The notes under the pieces: model-generated
The model's input: the letters and a program-made list of their open reading frames with translations, nothing else
Told to the model about the DNA's origin: nothing
The model's database searches: none
Made by a program: the position numbers and the translations under genes
Assembly (NCBI GenBank): GCA_032207245.1
Contig: CM063510.1
Span: forward strand, 154,924,096-154,988,095
DNA length: 64,000 bases
Reading direction: 5' to 3'
DNA from: Pardosa pseudoannulata
Lineage: Eukaryota > Arthropoda > Arachnida > Araneae > Lycosidae
Shown here: piece after piece, positions 45,158-56,957 of the stretch
Layout: each line of letters starts with the position of its first letter
Numbering within the stretch: the stretch's first letter is position 1

Positions 45158-46718
45158 AGGTTCAATAGAACCTGTCGCAACATACGACTGATCAATGGCT
45201 AAAGGTAATGTAGCTTCAATTGAGCGAGAAATCACGAAGACTGAAGACTGACTAAACCTCAAGTGAGTCTTCGTCATTTATAAGCAAAGGCTACACAGAA
45301 GACATCCAAGTTTGCTCTGTCACCTCCAGAGGGCTTGTTTGCAAAAAGTTGTTTTCGAACATTGTTAATACAAACCTCTATTTTACTTGAAAACGGTGGA
45401 TCTTTGGTAGGCAAGAGCCTCAGATACCACTACCCTTCGGTTATGAGATAAATGCCTTTATAGTTAGCACTTTTGAGTAAGATATGTTTAAGACGGTACC
45501 AATTTTATAGCAATTAGGTCTACCTCTTAAGCCATTTTTCGAAATAAATTCACTTTAACATCCATATATCCCTAAAAATCAACATAAAGGGAGAAAAAAC
45601 CTTGAAAATAGTTGGCAGGATGTTTCTTTTGTTTACCAACTGAACATGAATGTCAGACGAAACTCTTCGACTCTTGTTCTATTATTTCATAAGATTCCTC
45701 GTTGTACAAGATATGAAATCATGGATCCGGTAAATTTGGACCATGTATATGGAAGAAAAGCAATATAACAAGGCTGCACTGATGGAGAAACCACAGTAAC
45801 AAATACTGATATGCAATTTAAGAAAGCATTAATGGAAAATGTTATATGTCTGTGCGAAGATTAAGGTGTTAATCTATTTTAAATTTCATTACTAATTCTG
45901 TAACCATAACTCCCAATGTCTTTAAAAAGCTATACCCCCAAATTCAATTGAAAAAAAAGCATTTGCTTAGAGTTTTAAAAAAATAAAAAAAGCTACTACA
46001 AAATTTAATCGCAAAAAAAGTAAGTACAGCTACAAAAACTCAGTTTATAGTTATATGTATTGCAATATCAATATTAAATATTTTTCCATCCTACCTGACT
46101 ACAGTTAACCCTTGAAAAATTCGGAAATAACGGGGGAAAAAAAAGAGGCTGTACTAATGAATTTTTACCACCGATTTGAACGCAATATAATTTGGATAAA
46201 GTCCCTGCAAGACTCAACTGGAGAAAGGTCGGCAGAGCAGACAAGTGAGTCTACACAAAAGATGGATTTTCTTTTATATTATTGCCCTCGAGCAAATAGG
46301 AAAAGCACGAATCAGATCGGGAGAAATAAGCCTTTTTTCCGTGTTCATCCTCGAGGAAGGAGAAAAATGTTGTAAAGGTTACACATGCGAAAGTAATCTC
46401 GTTGGAGACAGGTAACACGGGCTAAAGCACGGTACACACATTTTGTAAGAGGTCGCCGACTTACATGTATGTGCTTAAGAGACCGACGTACCGAAAATTT
46501 AATAAACAAATTAAATTATTGAAAATTTATGCGAAAGTAATAAAGTTTTCGGACATTTTAGTATTAATATAATGCTACAAATTATACTGAATTTTTTAAA
46601 ATTAAGCTTTTATCAGAAAAAATAAAGTAAAAATCATACTTTTATTGCTTATGTTGAATACTAACTGTACCATTTCTCTGTGCATGCAAGTAGGTACCCA
46701 ATTAAAAAATTAAAAGTG
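45158..46718. other. No recognisable gene
   Basis: Unique AT-rich DNA. An 87-codon plus-strand frame at 46112-46375 lies in a GC-richer patch and has no recognised domain. Confidence 0.5.
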
Positions 46719-47000
46719 TTAACTCTTTGCCTGTCTTGTATACCACATACGATAAACTGTAAACGAAAAATAATTTGTTATAGCGTCTTAAATTTAGTTT
46801 TTTTTTCAGTGAGACGTGTCACATTTAAAGCTATATCTAACGTACATTATAAAATTATTCTCTCATATGGTGGCAGCCAAACTGTTAACCCTTTGCCTGT
46901 CCAGTATATCCCGTATGATATCCACATCTAATGTTTTATACACTCGTATATCACATGTGATACACAATGAACTCTATATTAAGAGGAAAATAATTTCGTA
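46719..47000. mobile_element. Two adjacent piggyBac-like ends, family TTTGCCTGT
   Basis: TTAACTCTTTGCCTGTCTTG begins at 46719 and TTAACCCTTTGCCTGTCCAG at 46885, both in the same direction and 166 bp apart. Each continues with GTATAYCMCRTAYGATA. The second segment matches 44236-44340. This looks like two head-to-tail partial copies, with the opposite terminus not identified. The piggyBac assignment is inferred from TTAA plus a C/T-rich end. Confidence 0.45.
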
Positions 47001-48495
47001 GAGTTCTCATTTAAGATTTTTCAATTAGATGAAAATAAAAGCTTTATATCTAATGCCATGCTTCTGAGTGTGGTTAGTCTTAAAGAAACAGCAATCCAAA
47101 TGTCACTCCTGGTACGTATCATTTGTCTATATATTTATCACTCAACATGACATATACAAAATTTATATTACGAGAGTCCTCATATCTGCATCTTTTGCAT
47201 CACTAAACTGTTCCTTCCTTCCGCCCTTTTCTCCCCGGGCTGCTATCTTCCTCATCTTCCACCCCCTGGTTCTTCCTCCTCCGGGACAAACCAAAAACTT
47301 CTTGCAGGTGAAGCGGGGAATTCGAATCTAATGTACGTCATACAATTTTCTCATATGAGGACGACCATAGATTTTAAGAAACTTATCTTCATGAATATAA
47401 ACGTAATTCTTACAGAAACTAACACGGAGATAATTAAATGCAGCTTGATAATCGTATGCTAGAACTGCAAAGTATTTCAAACATTTGTTACAGGGTAATA
47501 TTTTCTTCCTTGTCCCCTATTTGCCTTCGAGACAAAATCTTGCCTGAAATGTTTGACACTGTCTTTACAATTTTATGTTTCCCGGTTGATTTTGGCAAAA
47601 TCGCAATAAAAGCTTTGTCTATTAGAGTGGTTAAACATACCTTCAATGAGCTCTTACCCTTACACAATAGAGTTATCTGTAAGAGTCCAGCTACAATCAA
47701 TCGATCTCAAATAGCGCAACAGTGTTGAATGGTGATAAATACAAATTAATAAGCTGCAATTACCCTATTAACTTGGAACAAACGGATGACATACAAAACC
47801 GCAGTGCGGACGAATATGAATAATGGTGGGTAGACCTAATTACTAAACACAATTATGAGAAGACCTTTCAACAAGTTTACCACGTTCATTGCCAAGCTAA
47901 AAAGTGGAACTTAATGTGGTGGTCCCTTTTTTTTATTATTATTATTCTGCTCAAGCATTTACTATCCACAAATATATAGTTTATATCATTGATATCGCTC
48001 CCTGCATAACAGTTATCGTCCGAATCCAGTAATAACTCTTCCACCTCTGCATTTTTTATAATTTATTTTTCACGGTCCACACTGCACAAACTTTTTTCGA
48101 GGTTCCTGGTCAGTCACTACCATGATAAGACAAAACAATACTTTAAATAAATAAAAATCAAACATCAAGCAAGCTAAATCACTGAATAACTAAACAAAAT
48201 TGTCTCATTGACCGAAACCCGCCGCTGTGCACACTGACTAACATGAACAATAGACAATGACTAGTGATCATCCCCACTCCATGAACGTCTATCACTTCCC
48301 TAGTGGACAATTTTAGTATGCCGTTTCGCTGTGGTCGGTATACAATTCCGCTTTGAAGCGACGTTCACGTGATAACGCGTGATCAGCCATTTAGTGAAAA
48401 CTTCCATCCCGCGAGGGAGATCAGCATATAAAAAGGGAAAAATTCATAAAGATCATTTTAAACAGCTACAAGCAACCGTACCAGAAGCCTAATTC
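47001..48495. other. No recognisable gene
   Basis: Unique DNA with a short (ATT)n at about 47935-47946. A 96-codon plus-strand frame (47438-47728) and its antisense shadow show no domain I recognise. Confidence 0.5.
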
Positions 48496-48657
48496 GGTTT
48501 GGTTTACTTTTTCTACAGTCTAACGAAACTAGAACGAAACGGCTAACGAAACCAGAACCTACTGCTTAAAACCGATTCGGAACGGCTACGAAAATCCATG
48601 TCAGGAGCCATGGTCCGGTACCGAAAAGCAGTACTCTACTCATTTGACAATCATCCG
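48496..48657 (-). mobile_element. SINE-1 copy, diverged
   Basis: Landmarks: GGTTTGGTTT tail side, GAACCTACTGCTTAAAACCGATTC, GGAACGGCTACGAAAATCCATG, GGTACCGAAAAGCAGTACTCTAC and a decayed A-box region. The B-box segment is partly deleted. No clear target duplication. Confidence 0.8.
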
Positions 48658-49796
48658 AATTAGACCAAAAACTACATTCCTTGAAGGCTTCATCTGCTTG
48701 GCCAACAACTGGCAAAAATGTTGGTATATTAGTTAGTTGTCCAGGTCAATTTTTTGATAATGGAGGCTCAGACTTGATTCTACCTGTTAGTCCGTCGAAA
48801 CGTCGAGTTATTTATAACGTGTAAATTGATCCCAAAATGAAGATATCAAAATTCAGGCCTCGGTAACGAAAATAATTATTAAAATCATTTTACTTTCCAA
48901 GTAAGAGATCACAGTGCTACAGGAAAGGGGGAGCATTGTGCTAGAGAGTGGCCCAATTTGGCGAACTTATTTGAGTAGAGGCTTCTAAAATGCAACATAC
49001 TTAAAAACAAGATTCAATCTAAAACTCCTCAGCTTGATCAATTCGCAACTCGTTTCTATTGTGCACAGCCTAAATCCAACTTGCTACGGTTATACAGGGA
49101 GTATGACAGCTAGTGGTAATGAGGCACCCAATTAACTGTGATCGATGCGACAATGGAGGGAAGTTTAGGCATATAAAATAAGAGTGTGACAATGGTTACA
49201 CGTGTTAGCACGGTTGTTGCTTTGTTTCATCTTAATCGGGTAGTATCATCAAAGACATTAGAAATGACTGATCAAAGTACCATGATACCAGGACAAGGGC
49301 CAAAATACTTCAGAGTTCCTAAAATGGAACGGCCTCTTCTCGTGTTTTAAGTCAGGCATTCAGTTGTCAACACTTTCAGAGAGTCAAACTCACTCGAAAA
49401 AACCAGTAACCGTAAAAAAATAAAAATAAATATTGTAGTAACATTTTACCCCCTGCTTCCGCGCAATTCATTAAAAGTTTCTTATTTAGCACACAAGCTT
49501 TCAGTAATATAGAATATTGTGTACATTAAATTTTTTATTAAAAAGGTACAACAATGTTCTGTATGAGATACCGGCTGATATATGCATTTTATGATTTTGA
49601 AGAGAGAAATTAAGTATTTTATCATAAAATATTGAATCTTAAATTCAACGGTGCCTCGCAGGAGACAACGTAAAGGTTCACAAGAAATATTTTTAAATGG
49701 TTTTGATTACAAACTGAAGAAAAGAGTTTTGATTACAACAGAATCATGTTTAGTATGCAGTTCTGATAAGAGAGTCTCATAAAACTTAACCGCGGT
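48658..49796. other. No recognisable feature
   Basis: Unique DNA of moderate complexity. No frame of interest. Confidence 0.5.
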
Positions 49797-49808
49797 CTAC
49801 TTTAGAGC

Positions 49809-49970
49809 GATTTGGTTTGAACCGCTACGGTTTAATGCTTTGCTACAAGACGGTTAATGACCAAGTGCTTCAAACTGATTCCGAACGGTTACGAATATCC
49901 ATGACATCAATGGGATTCGAACCCACGAACTCCCGTACCGAAGACCAACGCCATAGCCAGTCAGCCATCA
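49809..49970 (-). mobile_element. SINE-1 copy with target duplication
   Basis: Flanked by CTACTTTAGAGC (49797-49808) and CTACTTTACAGC (49971-49982). The B-box is intact on the minus strand (GGTTCGAATCC). The A-box side is diverged. Confidence 0.85.
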
Positions 49971-49982
49971 CTACTTTACAGC

Positions 49983-51639
49983 TGAGTGGGGAATGAAAAC
50001 AAGCAGAGGAAACTAAGTTATTAACAATTTCAGAGTGTTCTAGGGGCTTTTCATTTGAGGTATTAAAATAATCTCGATATCATTTTCGAAGAGGACACAT
50101 GTGAAAGGAGGGGTGAAAAACTAGTGCTACAGTTACCCTAGGATGAACGGAATAATGGCCCTCATTGCATCAAAATTCTTTTTTGTTTAAGAAGTGCTAA
50201 AGGATTAAATAATTCAAAGAAATAGTATTTCCTGCAATGAAAAATAAAAGGGATAAAAACCCCAAACTCCACCTATCACTAAGTCAATCTATATTTGGGG
50301 TGACACTACTCTTATTAATGTGGTGCAGTATACCCCCAGAGAATTTTGCGCCATTAAACCCAAATCAGCCAACCAACTACACTCTTTAATGTAAACAAAA
50401 TATAGCATTAATTCGAATATATATATATTTTTTTTAAATTCATAAACAGGTATTCAAAAATTAATCTTTCGCAATGTTTAGAAACATATTCAATGAAAGA
50501 AAGTCCGAATTACTTAAATCTTATGAAGTTTATCCTTCTACTGTTACCCAAAGAATTGACTTCGAAACACGGGCTGTTTGTTTTTGCGATCTACTGACAC
50601 AGAAAAGTATACAAGCAAGGACTTGCAGCACGCAACAAGAAAGTTTGCAAAAAAATCAATCGGCTTGCCTCTCATCCCTCAGATGGAGTCCTTAAACACG
50701 CTTATCTACACGCACTCAGAGGCAGGTTGCAGGAATCATGGCTTGCTGATTCAAGGAGCGGATTTCTGCTGGATGACCACTGCAATTACTTATTAAAAAT
50801 AACGTTAGCAGACCTGGCAACCACAAAAATGTCAAAATGTTTATCGATTGATGTAACGATTTTAAATAATTTGCCTTTACTGTTGCGGATTTTGCTTTTA
50901 TTAAAATATAACAAACTGTAAATTCAAAACATGGTCCTTTTTATCTGTATTTATCATATTTTATTGGTAAACAAAAATGTGTGGCCTTTTCTACTTATTT
51001 TCCGGGATGGTAGGGGAATCCTATCACACTATCTCGCATTGCTATGTGGAATCGCCAAAATTAATAACACGAAATGACAGTTCTTTATATTTAAAATATT
51101 CATCATTTTTCTTTATTGTCCAATGAAATACGACTGGGTATCGACACGTTTTTCTGGAAGAATTGTGGTTGGGTTCTTTTCCTGTTACAGGCTACAAAAT
51201 TCTTATTGCAGTCCGTTCCGCATTGTCACTACTAGCCCCAATACGACACAGGAAGTAAAATTTCGTTTTGTTGGTCGCAAAAAGGGCGAAAAGGAAAGTT
51301 TTTTCTTTGAAAATCCAGCAATTGGTACATTTGCCACCATACTCGAAAAATGGTAGAAAAATATAGTATTACCGGGAGAGTTGACAGGTCTGCGTTAGTT
51401 TATCCAACATTACAGTACCGAAACATTTTCCTGTGTCGAGGACATACGTCAATCACAGTAACCATAATTAGTTCAGTTTTTTTTTTCCAATACTTGTATT
51501 TTACAGTCCGTATACATAAAAGTATAACTCAGACGAAAGGAGAGGATGGGGATGTTATGTAATTAGTATCGGAATGGCTTGGGACCTTTTCCTCACTTAC
51601 ATGCGGAACTCCGAGCAGATTTTAAAGCCTGGACTACGA
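49983..51639. other. No recognisable gene
   Basis: Overlapping plus-strand frames of 60-77 codons at 50474-51562 occupy a moderately complex stretch, but no frame continues and no domain is recognisable. Confidence 0.45.
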
Positions 51640-51935
51640 ATGCCTCCTGATAGAATACTGTCAATTGCATTTACTTGGGTACCGGAAAGATTGTACTGCG
51701 TTTCAGACACCGAATGACGTGGAGAAGATCGACAAAATGAGAGAAAGGACAGGCAGGGTGGGCAAGCTGGGAGGTAGCAATATCACTCGCCCAAGACCAC
51801 AGAGAATGGCACACAAACTCTGAAGGCTTTACATGCTATCTGGCAAGAAGTAGGATAATGATGAGGAGGATGAACACGCTGGTCACGGCCGTTAAGTGCC
51901 TTTATTTTTTATTATTATTATTATTATTTTAAGCT
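51640..51935 (+). pseudogene. Decayed 3' end of a non-LTR retrotransposon (LINE)
   Basis: Plus-strand translation from 51711 gives RMTWRRSTK, a stop, then GWASWEVAISLAQDHREWH and on to RSRIMMRRMNT. The order R-x-x-x-RW-x-D-x-like block, LAQDR-x-W, and a run of Met/Asp codons (GATGATGA-like DNA) near the C-terminus is the usual ending of the reverse-transcriptase polyprotein in several LINE clades. The DNA then runs into a TTTATTATTATTATT tract near 51903-51928, like a LINE 3' tail. The reverse-transcriptase core is absent. Clade not assignable. Such a LINE could be a partner for SINEs, but this tail differs from the CCAAA tail of SINE-1. Confidence 0.5.
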
Positions 51936-53203
51936 CTAGCCGTTGTTCCTTAAGTAGCTGGATTTGCATTGTCATTTTCAAATTTGATCTCAATGTTCTA
52001 AAAATCAGAGGAGGTGAGACAGCTTTGACTGACTCCAAATTAGGCAGATATTCTTTGTGAAAAAGAGACTATTGTAGTTGATCTTACAGTGAAGATGTGC
52101 TTGCTGGGTGTACAAATGCGTAAATACTATAACTGTTAAACTTTTTCATATTCTAAATAGTTTTCTCTGAGGTTGGACTCATCATGGAGACTCAAGTATC
52201 ATTATTCGAGCACTACTAAAATACTGACCATTCTAGAGCTGTGACGTTACGAGAGTACCTCGAGGGGTTACAAGGTTTAAATTTGGTTCCAAGCATCTCT
52301 ATTTGTAGCAAAACGATCTTGGGTATCATGTAAAAGAGGGAACAACCAGTCTTTATCATTCCAACACAACCTTAACAATAGCGATCAACTGGTGTTCCTC
52401 ATCCTTTTTTCCAGGCCAGTTTCTTTCTTTGTCGATTTATTTAAAGAAATTCGGCGATAATTGTTTTTATGCTCCCATCGAAGAATTCTTTTGTCTTCGA
52501 AGAAGCGGATTTATTTGCTTCGTACACTGACCTGCACGCAAGACCCACGGGATAAGTTTTTCGTAAACCCGTTGCCCTCTATTTCTGGTGGAGTGAGAGT
52601 GAAAGACTAGCTGATTCACTAGTCTAGATTGTTCAACAGATAAAATACTTTGAAGCTAAAAAAAATGGGCGTTTTATCGAAATAATTCTAATTCATGAAT
52701 TAGATGGGCTGAATATATTTGTCCTTTTGTTATGTTGAACTAAAATGGAGATCCTCACATTTACCGATTGTTACATGCGAAAGGCAAGTTTAAATTTATT
52801 TTAAATCAAGAAAAGGCAAGTAATACCCATGCATTCATTTAAAACAAAAAGGCACATTAAAGGTATTTCCAGCTTATACATAGTTTAGTATAATATAACA
52901 GAAATATTATGAACATGCATACTAATAACATTTGAACCCACGAAACTCAATCGAGATTCTCTACCAGATAGGCCAAAGTTAAATATGAAATCGATTTCAA
53001 TGTGAAATATGTGAGAGACTACTGGAACGTTCATCCAATTCTAAACCTATAATAAATATGTCGCAAATGAACAAATTATAAGCATTTGAAAGCGAATTTT
53101 TTTAATTATTGGAAACAACATGAAAACAGACTGACTTTTCACTCACAAAGGAGTACAGACTAGCAAGTTGTTTTACATAAAATCGACTGTTTTAAAAGGT
53201 CAT
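51936..53203. other. No recognisable gene
   Basis: Unique DNA. 52290-52620 is of moderate complexity, with TCTTCGAAGAAGCGG-type words. No frame of interest. Confidence 0.45.
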
Positions 53204-53461
53204 TTATTGTATATTTTCTCCTTCCGAATAAAGCAGTGTTGATCGAAGATTAGGGAAGGACTTTTTGGTATTGTCCATTTGAACACAACTGCTGGCCGGA
53301 TATTTACAAGTATTCGAAATCTTGGGTTCTGATGTCATGAGCCTTAACATTCGTTCGTCCATGACTCGAGAGAGGGCACCAGAACGACAACCCCCTTTGG
53401 GGCAGGACAGGGTGCCATCCAAAGAGAACAGCCAAGACGGTGTTAAGGGTAGAGATCTCAA
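53204..53461 (-). pseudogene. Possible SIAH-like (seven-in-absentia) E3 ligase fragment
   Basis: The minus-strand translation contains LDGTLSCPKGGCRSGALS followed by about 24 residues and then CKYPASSC. In SIAH-family ubiquitin ligases, the end of the RING finger (CPxCRG.L) is followed by about 20-25 residues and the first SIAH zinc-finger motif CKY..SGC, so spacing and motif agree. The RING start, the rest of the SIAH finger and the TRAF-like substrate-binding domain are not visible. CPKGGCR departs from CPxCR by a small insertion. It may be a decayed gene copy or a single damaged exon. The call is from motif memory only. Confidence 0.4.
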
Positions 53462-54357
53462 CTAAACTTCAGTTGCTAGAAAAGTTATTAATCCTGCAAA
53501 TCAAAGACCTTTGCCAATTATTAATTAACATTTTCTCTTGAAACATCAATAAAATATTGTCTTCTATTTAAGTAAGACACTGTGAGGAAAGATGTACAAG
53601 ATTCAAAAATACCCCAATTGCGTACAAATTTCTATGGCGGTGCAGTAAAAAATCGGCTGAGATTTAACTCCAATACTGATTTTGAATAAACTAATACCAG
53701 TTATTTTTACAGAGGAGGAAGAGTAAACGAAATAAGTGTTCAATGACTAAAAATTTTGACGGATGATATGAAAGGACTGTTCAAATCCGGTGTAATGATA
53801 AAATTAAATATCAGCAGGCCCTTTTCTGCTGTCCCGTTTTTCGCAAGTTCATTTCTTACAAAGCGATCGACAGGAGATAATCAGAGCGGAGCGAGAAGAA
53901 CATCAAAGTGCTAATGTAACACACTGATCATGAACCATTTAAACCTTTTCGGAGCCATATCAACACGATATTTTTCAATGTTCCGTTTTCACATACACCC
54001 ACATTTTCTCCGAAGGTATATGAAAAAACGAAAAAAAAATACAGGATTACAAATTTGAAACATTAAGAATGTTCGAACACAGTATGCTAAAATATTTTTA
54101 ATTAGGGCAGAAAAATATTTCAACATTTTCGTCGAAATTTCAATAACTTTGAAAAAATTTGTTTAACGAAAAAAAAAAAAACTATTTTCAACCGATATGT
54201 CAACCGACTACAATCATGAAAATCAACTCTCAAACACCAATAAACTGGTTGCAAAAAGAAATGTCAGTAATATAAGTTTGAAATGAATTAAGGGTTTCCA
54301 TTCAACATTTTTCACAGAAAAATGAAGTTATCTCCCTTACATAAGACTAAGGTTGAT
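53462..54357. other. No recognisable feature
   Basis: AT-rich unique DNA with A runs. Confidence 0.5.
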
Positions 54358-54412
54358 TAGTTGCTATGGTCTACTGTTTGCTACACGAGGGCTAAAAGAC
54401 CTGCTTAACATT
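54358..54412 (-). mobile_element. SINE-1 fragment (3' part only)
   Basis: Contains TGCTATGGTCTACTGTTTGCTACACGAGGGCTAA-like landmarks, that is the tail-proximal third of SINE-1. It breaks off after GACCTGCTTAA. Confidence 0.65.
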
Positions 54413-54916
54413 TTCGTGGACCGTAAGGTTACTTCCTACCTAACATGATCTTACGAAATGAATATGCGGCAAGCGAAAAAACTCCCCACTAGATCTGCTA
54501 ACATGCAATATAGAATTAGATTGTCAGCTAATAAATGGATATCCCTCCAGAAAATAGAAAGGCCGTCCTGGTAGCTTCCAAGTAAAGAAGTATGCAATCA
54601 GCCAGGATGGGAAATCATACGTCAAAGTAGTTTCAACTATAGACGATGTTGGAAATGTAGCACAGAAACCAAGGTAAAGAGAACATGTGTACAGAATATC
54701 ATGTACCTTGTACATTGCAACATGCTTTACATGGATAGCAAATAAATAACGGCCATTAAATTGAATTGAATTTTCGGTATGACTGTAAATGGACTCATAT
54801 ACTTCACAAACCTAGAATTTAAATATAAACACAAAACTAGACAATAAAATAGTTCCAAATGCCTTTTTTAATAGAAAAAAAGGCAAAAGACTGGAAGGAT
54901 ATAAAAAATAGATGTC
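54413..54916. other. No recognisable feature
   Basis: AT-rich unique DNA. A 63-codon minus-strand frame without a domain. Confidence 0.5.
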
Positions 54917-54929
54917 CCACGAAAGGGTT

Positions 54930-55102
54930 AGGTTGGTTTGGAGCGCTACAGTCTACTTTTTGCAACACGAGGGCTAATGAGACCGGGACCTACTGCTTAA
55001 AGCCGATTCCGAAAGGCTACGAACATCCACGCCAAGGTGGGATTCGAACCCACGAACTCCGGTTCCGAAAGCCAGCACCCTAACCTTTCGGCCATCGTTC
55101 GG
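54930..55102 (-). mobile_element. SINE-1 copy with perfect target duplication
   Basis: CCACGAAAGGGTT at 54917-54929 and 55103-55115. The B-box is intact (minus strand GGTTCGAATCC). The A-box side begins GGCCGAACGATGGCCGAAAGG. Length is 173 bp, the same as the reference copy at 42127-42299. Confidence 0.92.
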
Positions 55103-55115
55103 CCACGAAAGGGTT

Positions 55116-55224
55116 GAAGCAGATTCCGAACATTTTCCAACAGACATGCCTATAGAGGGATTCACTCCCTCCCCCCAACATTAGTATCAAAGAGCAGCGC
55201 TCTACCCATTCAGTCATCGTTCTA
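55116..55224 (-). mobile_element. Older SINE-1 fragment next to a younger SINE-1
   Basis: AAGCAGATTCCGAAC, CATGCC, GGGATTCACTCCC, AGTATCAAAGAGCAGCGCTCTACCC and TCATCGTTC follow the family order. The B-box region is disrupted by a C-rich insertion. The tail-proximal part is missing. The younger copy landed at its left edge. Confidence 0.75.
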
Positions 55225-55860
55225 CATATACGACTAAGGAACTTTAAATCAAGCATGTTGAACTCCAAAATTAATATGGACCTAATAAAGATGACCGAAA
55301 TAAAAAAAAATAGAAACTTAAAAAAAAATTTCTTTTGGCGAGTATACTAAAGATTTAACATTTTAAAAACTTAAATATCGGGTAATAAAATAAAACTGTT
55401 TTCTTCCTCTTCTCTGCCATCCTCTTCCCAACCTCAGGAAAAGTCGCCCACAGTTATTTTTCTCAAAATTCATGCAAGCCTGAATGAAGTATTTATGGTA
55501 ATTTCTGACTCGATCGAAGATTTAGAAAAAAAGAAAATCCTCCACGGGAGAGACGGAAGTTTCATCTTACACAGGGCAGTAACGTTGCTTCGTTAGCAAA
55601 TTTTCTGTTCAGAATACGAAGACATTTGAATACTCATCAAGTACATCTGGGATAAAAATGGAGATGACAAAGGATGATGCAAGAAATTAAAAATTCAGTT
55701 GTAAAATTTATATTAATACCCGATATACCATTGTGGGCCGCGAGTTTAAAAAGTATCGACGATCTTATCCGTAAAGTATACGGTTCTAATGTAATCATCT
55801 TGTTTTCGTCTATGTGATCAAAATGAGGACACTTCGTGGAGAAAAAAAAAAAGAGGGAGA
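55225..55860. other. No recognisable feature
   Basis: AT-rich unique DNA. Confidence 0.5.
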
Positions 55861-56130
55861 GCATGTGTTTTCTCGTATGGCCCTGAGTCTGAAGAGAATT
55901 CTCGCATCAGAGAATGTGACCGGACGTGTTCTCAACCATTTTGTAGCGAAACAATTAATTTTTAATGAGGCCCGGGAACGCGTCTATTTATAGATCTCGT
56001 GGCCCAAGATATCACAAGAGTTGGGGACGCGGTCAAGTGGTATCTCACACTCGAAAAGAATTTAGCACAAGACCCACAGCATAGGGTTCACTGGACAGGC
56101 ACTCATATCGAAAAGACCAGGGTAGCACTC
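55861..56130. other. GC-richer island with a MEF2-type site
   Basis: Higher GC than its surroundings. It contains CTATTTATAG at 55984-55993, the full MEF2 consensus, next to CAATTAATTTTTAATGAGG, which resembles a homeodomain site. No open frame of interest. It may be a regulatory element. Single consensus matches are common, so support is weak. Confidence 0.3.
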
Positions 56131-56289
56131 TCGCACTAATATAAACCTCTCCCAAGGTCATATTTTGGAGGTAGGGGAGAAATTTTCATATAATGAACTA
56201 TCTTATTTCCTAAACTATCCCCCCCCCCTCTTTAAACAAAAATTACCTTTAGGAAAAAAAATAATTCAAGGTTTTATTTAGAACGCTTA

Positions 56290-56400
56290 GGTTTGGTCTA
56301 CTTTTTTTTTCCTACACTAGGGCTAATGAGACCAAAACGTACTGCTTAAAGCCGATTCTGAAAGGCTACGAACATTCATGATATTAACGGAATCAGTCCC
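56290..56400 (-). mobile_element. SINE-1 fragment (lacks the tRNA-like 5' part)
   Basis: GGTTTGGTCTACTTTT, ACTAGGGCTAATGAGACC, ACTGCTTAAAGCCGATTCTG, GGCTACGAACATTCATG. It ends before the B-box in a C run. Confidence 0.75.
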
Positions 56401-56957
56401 CCCTATTTGGCACATGGTATTATTGATTGACCAAATACAGAAAAAATAATAAAAATATAGGTTTTCTTAAAATTGATTTTTTTTTCTGTATGCCATTCGG
56501 AGATTATCATAGGAAGAGGCTAGAATTAATGTATTATATTCTCAATCAAAAAAAAAAAAAAATTAAAATTAAAATTAAAATTTCTTACGAATATCTAGAT
56601 ACTATTAGTGAAATCACAAATATTTTCATTTTGTCAAGATCAATATTCCAAGTCGAAATTTTTTTGTATCCAAATCTAGTTAAAAATTAAGAACTTTAAA
56701 TATAGAATTAACTAGTCACCACTGAATCAGTCTCCTTGTCTGCATGAAATCTTAATGATTCCAGATAATTACTACCATTATTTCAATTAATAAGCGCAAG
56801 CAGATAAAGACAAAATTCGTTCATATAATTTCGTATTCTGCGACTGCTTAATTTTACGCTAATTCATATAAAAATATTTTTTCAAGTGAACAATATTTAA
56901 TACAAATTTTTATTGACGTGTAAATTCCACGGTTTTTGGATACGACACAATTGCTTG
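56401..56957. other. No recognisable feature
   Basis: AT-rich unique DNA including an AAATTA-type short repeat at about 56548-56582. Confidence 0.5.
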
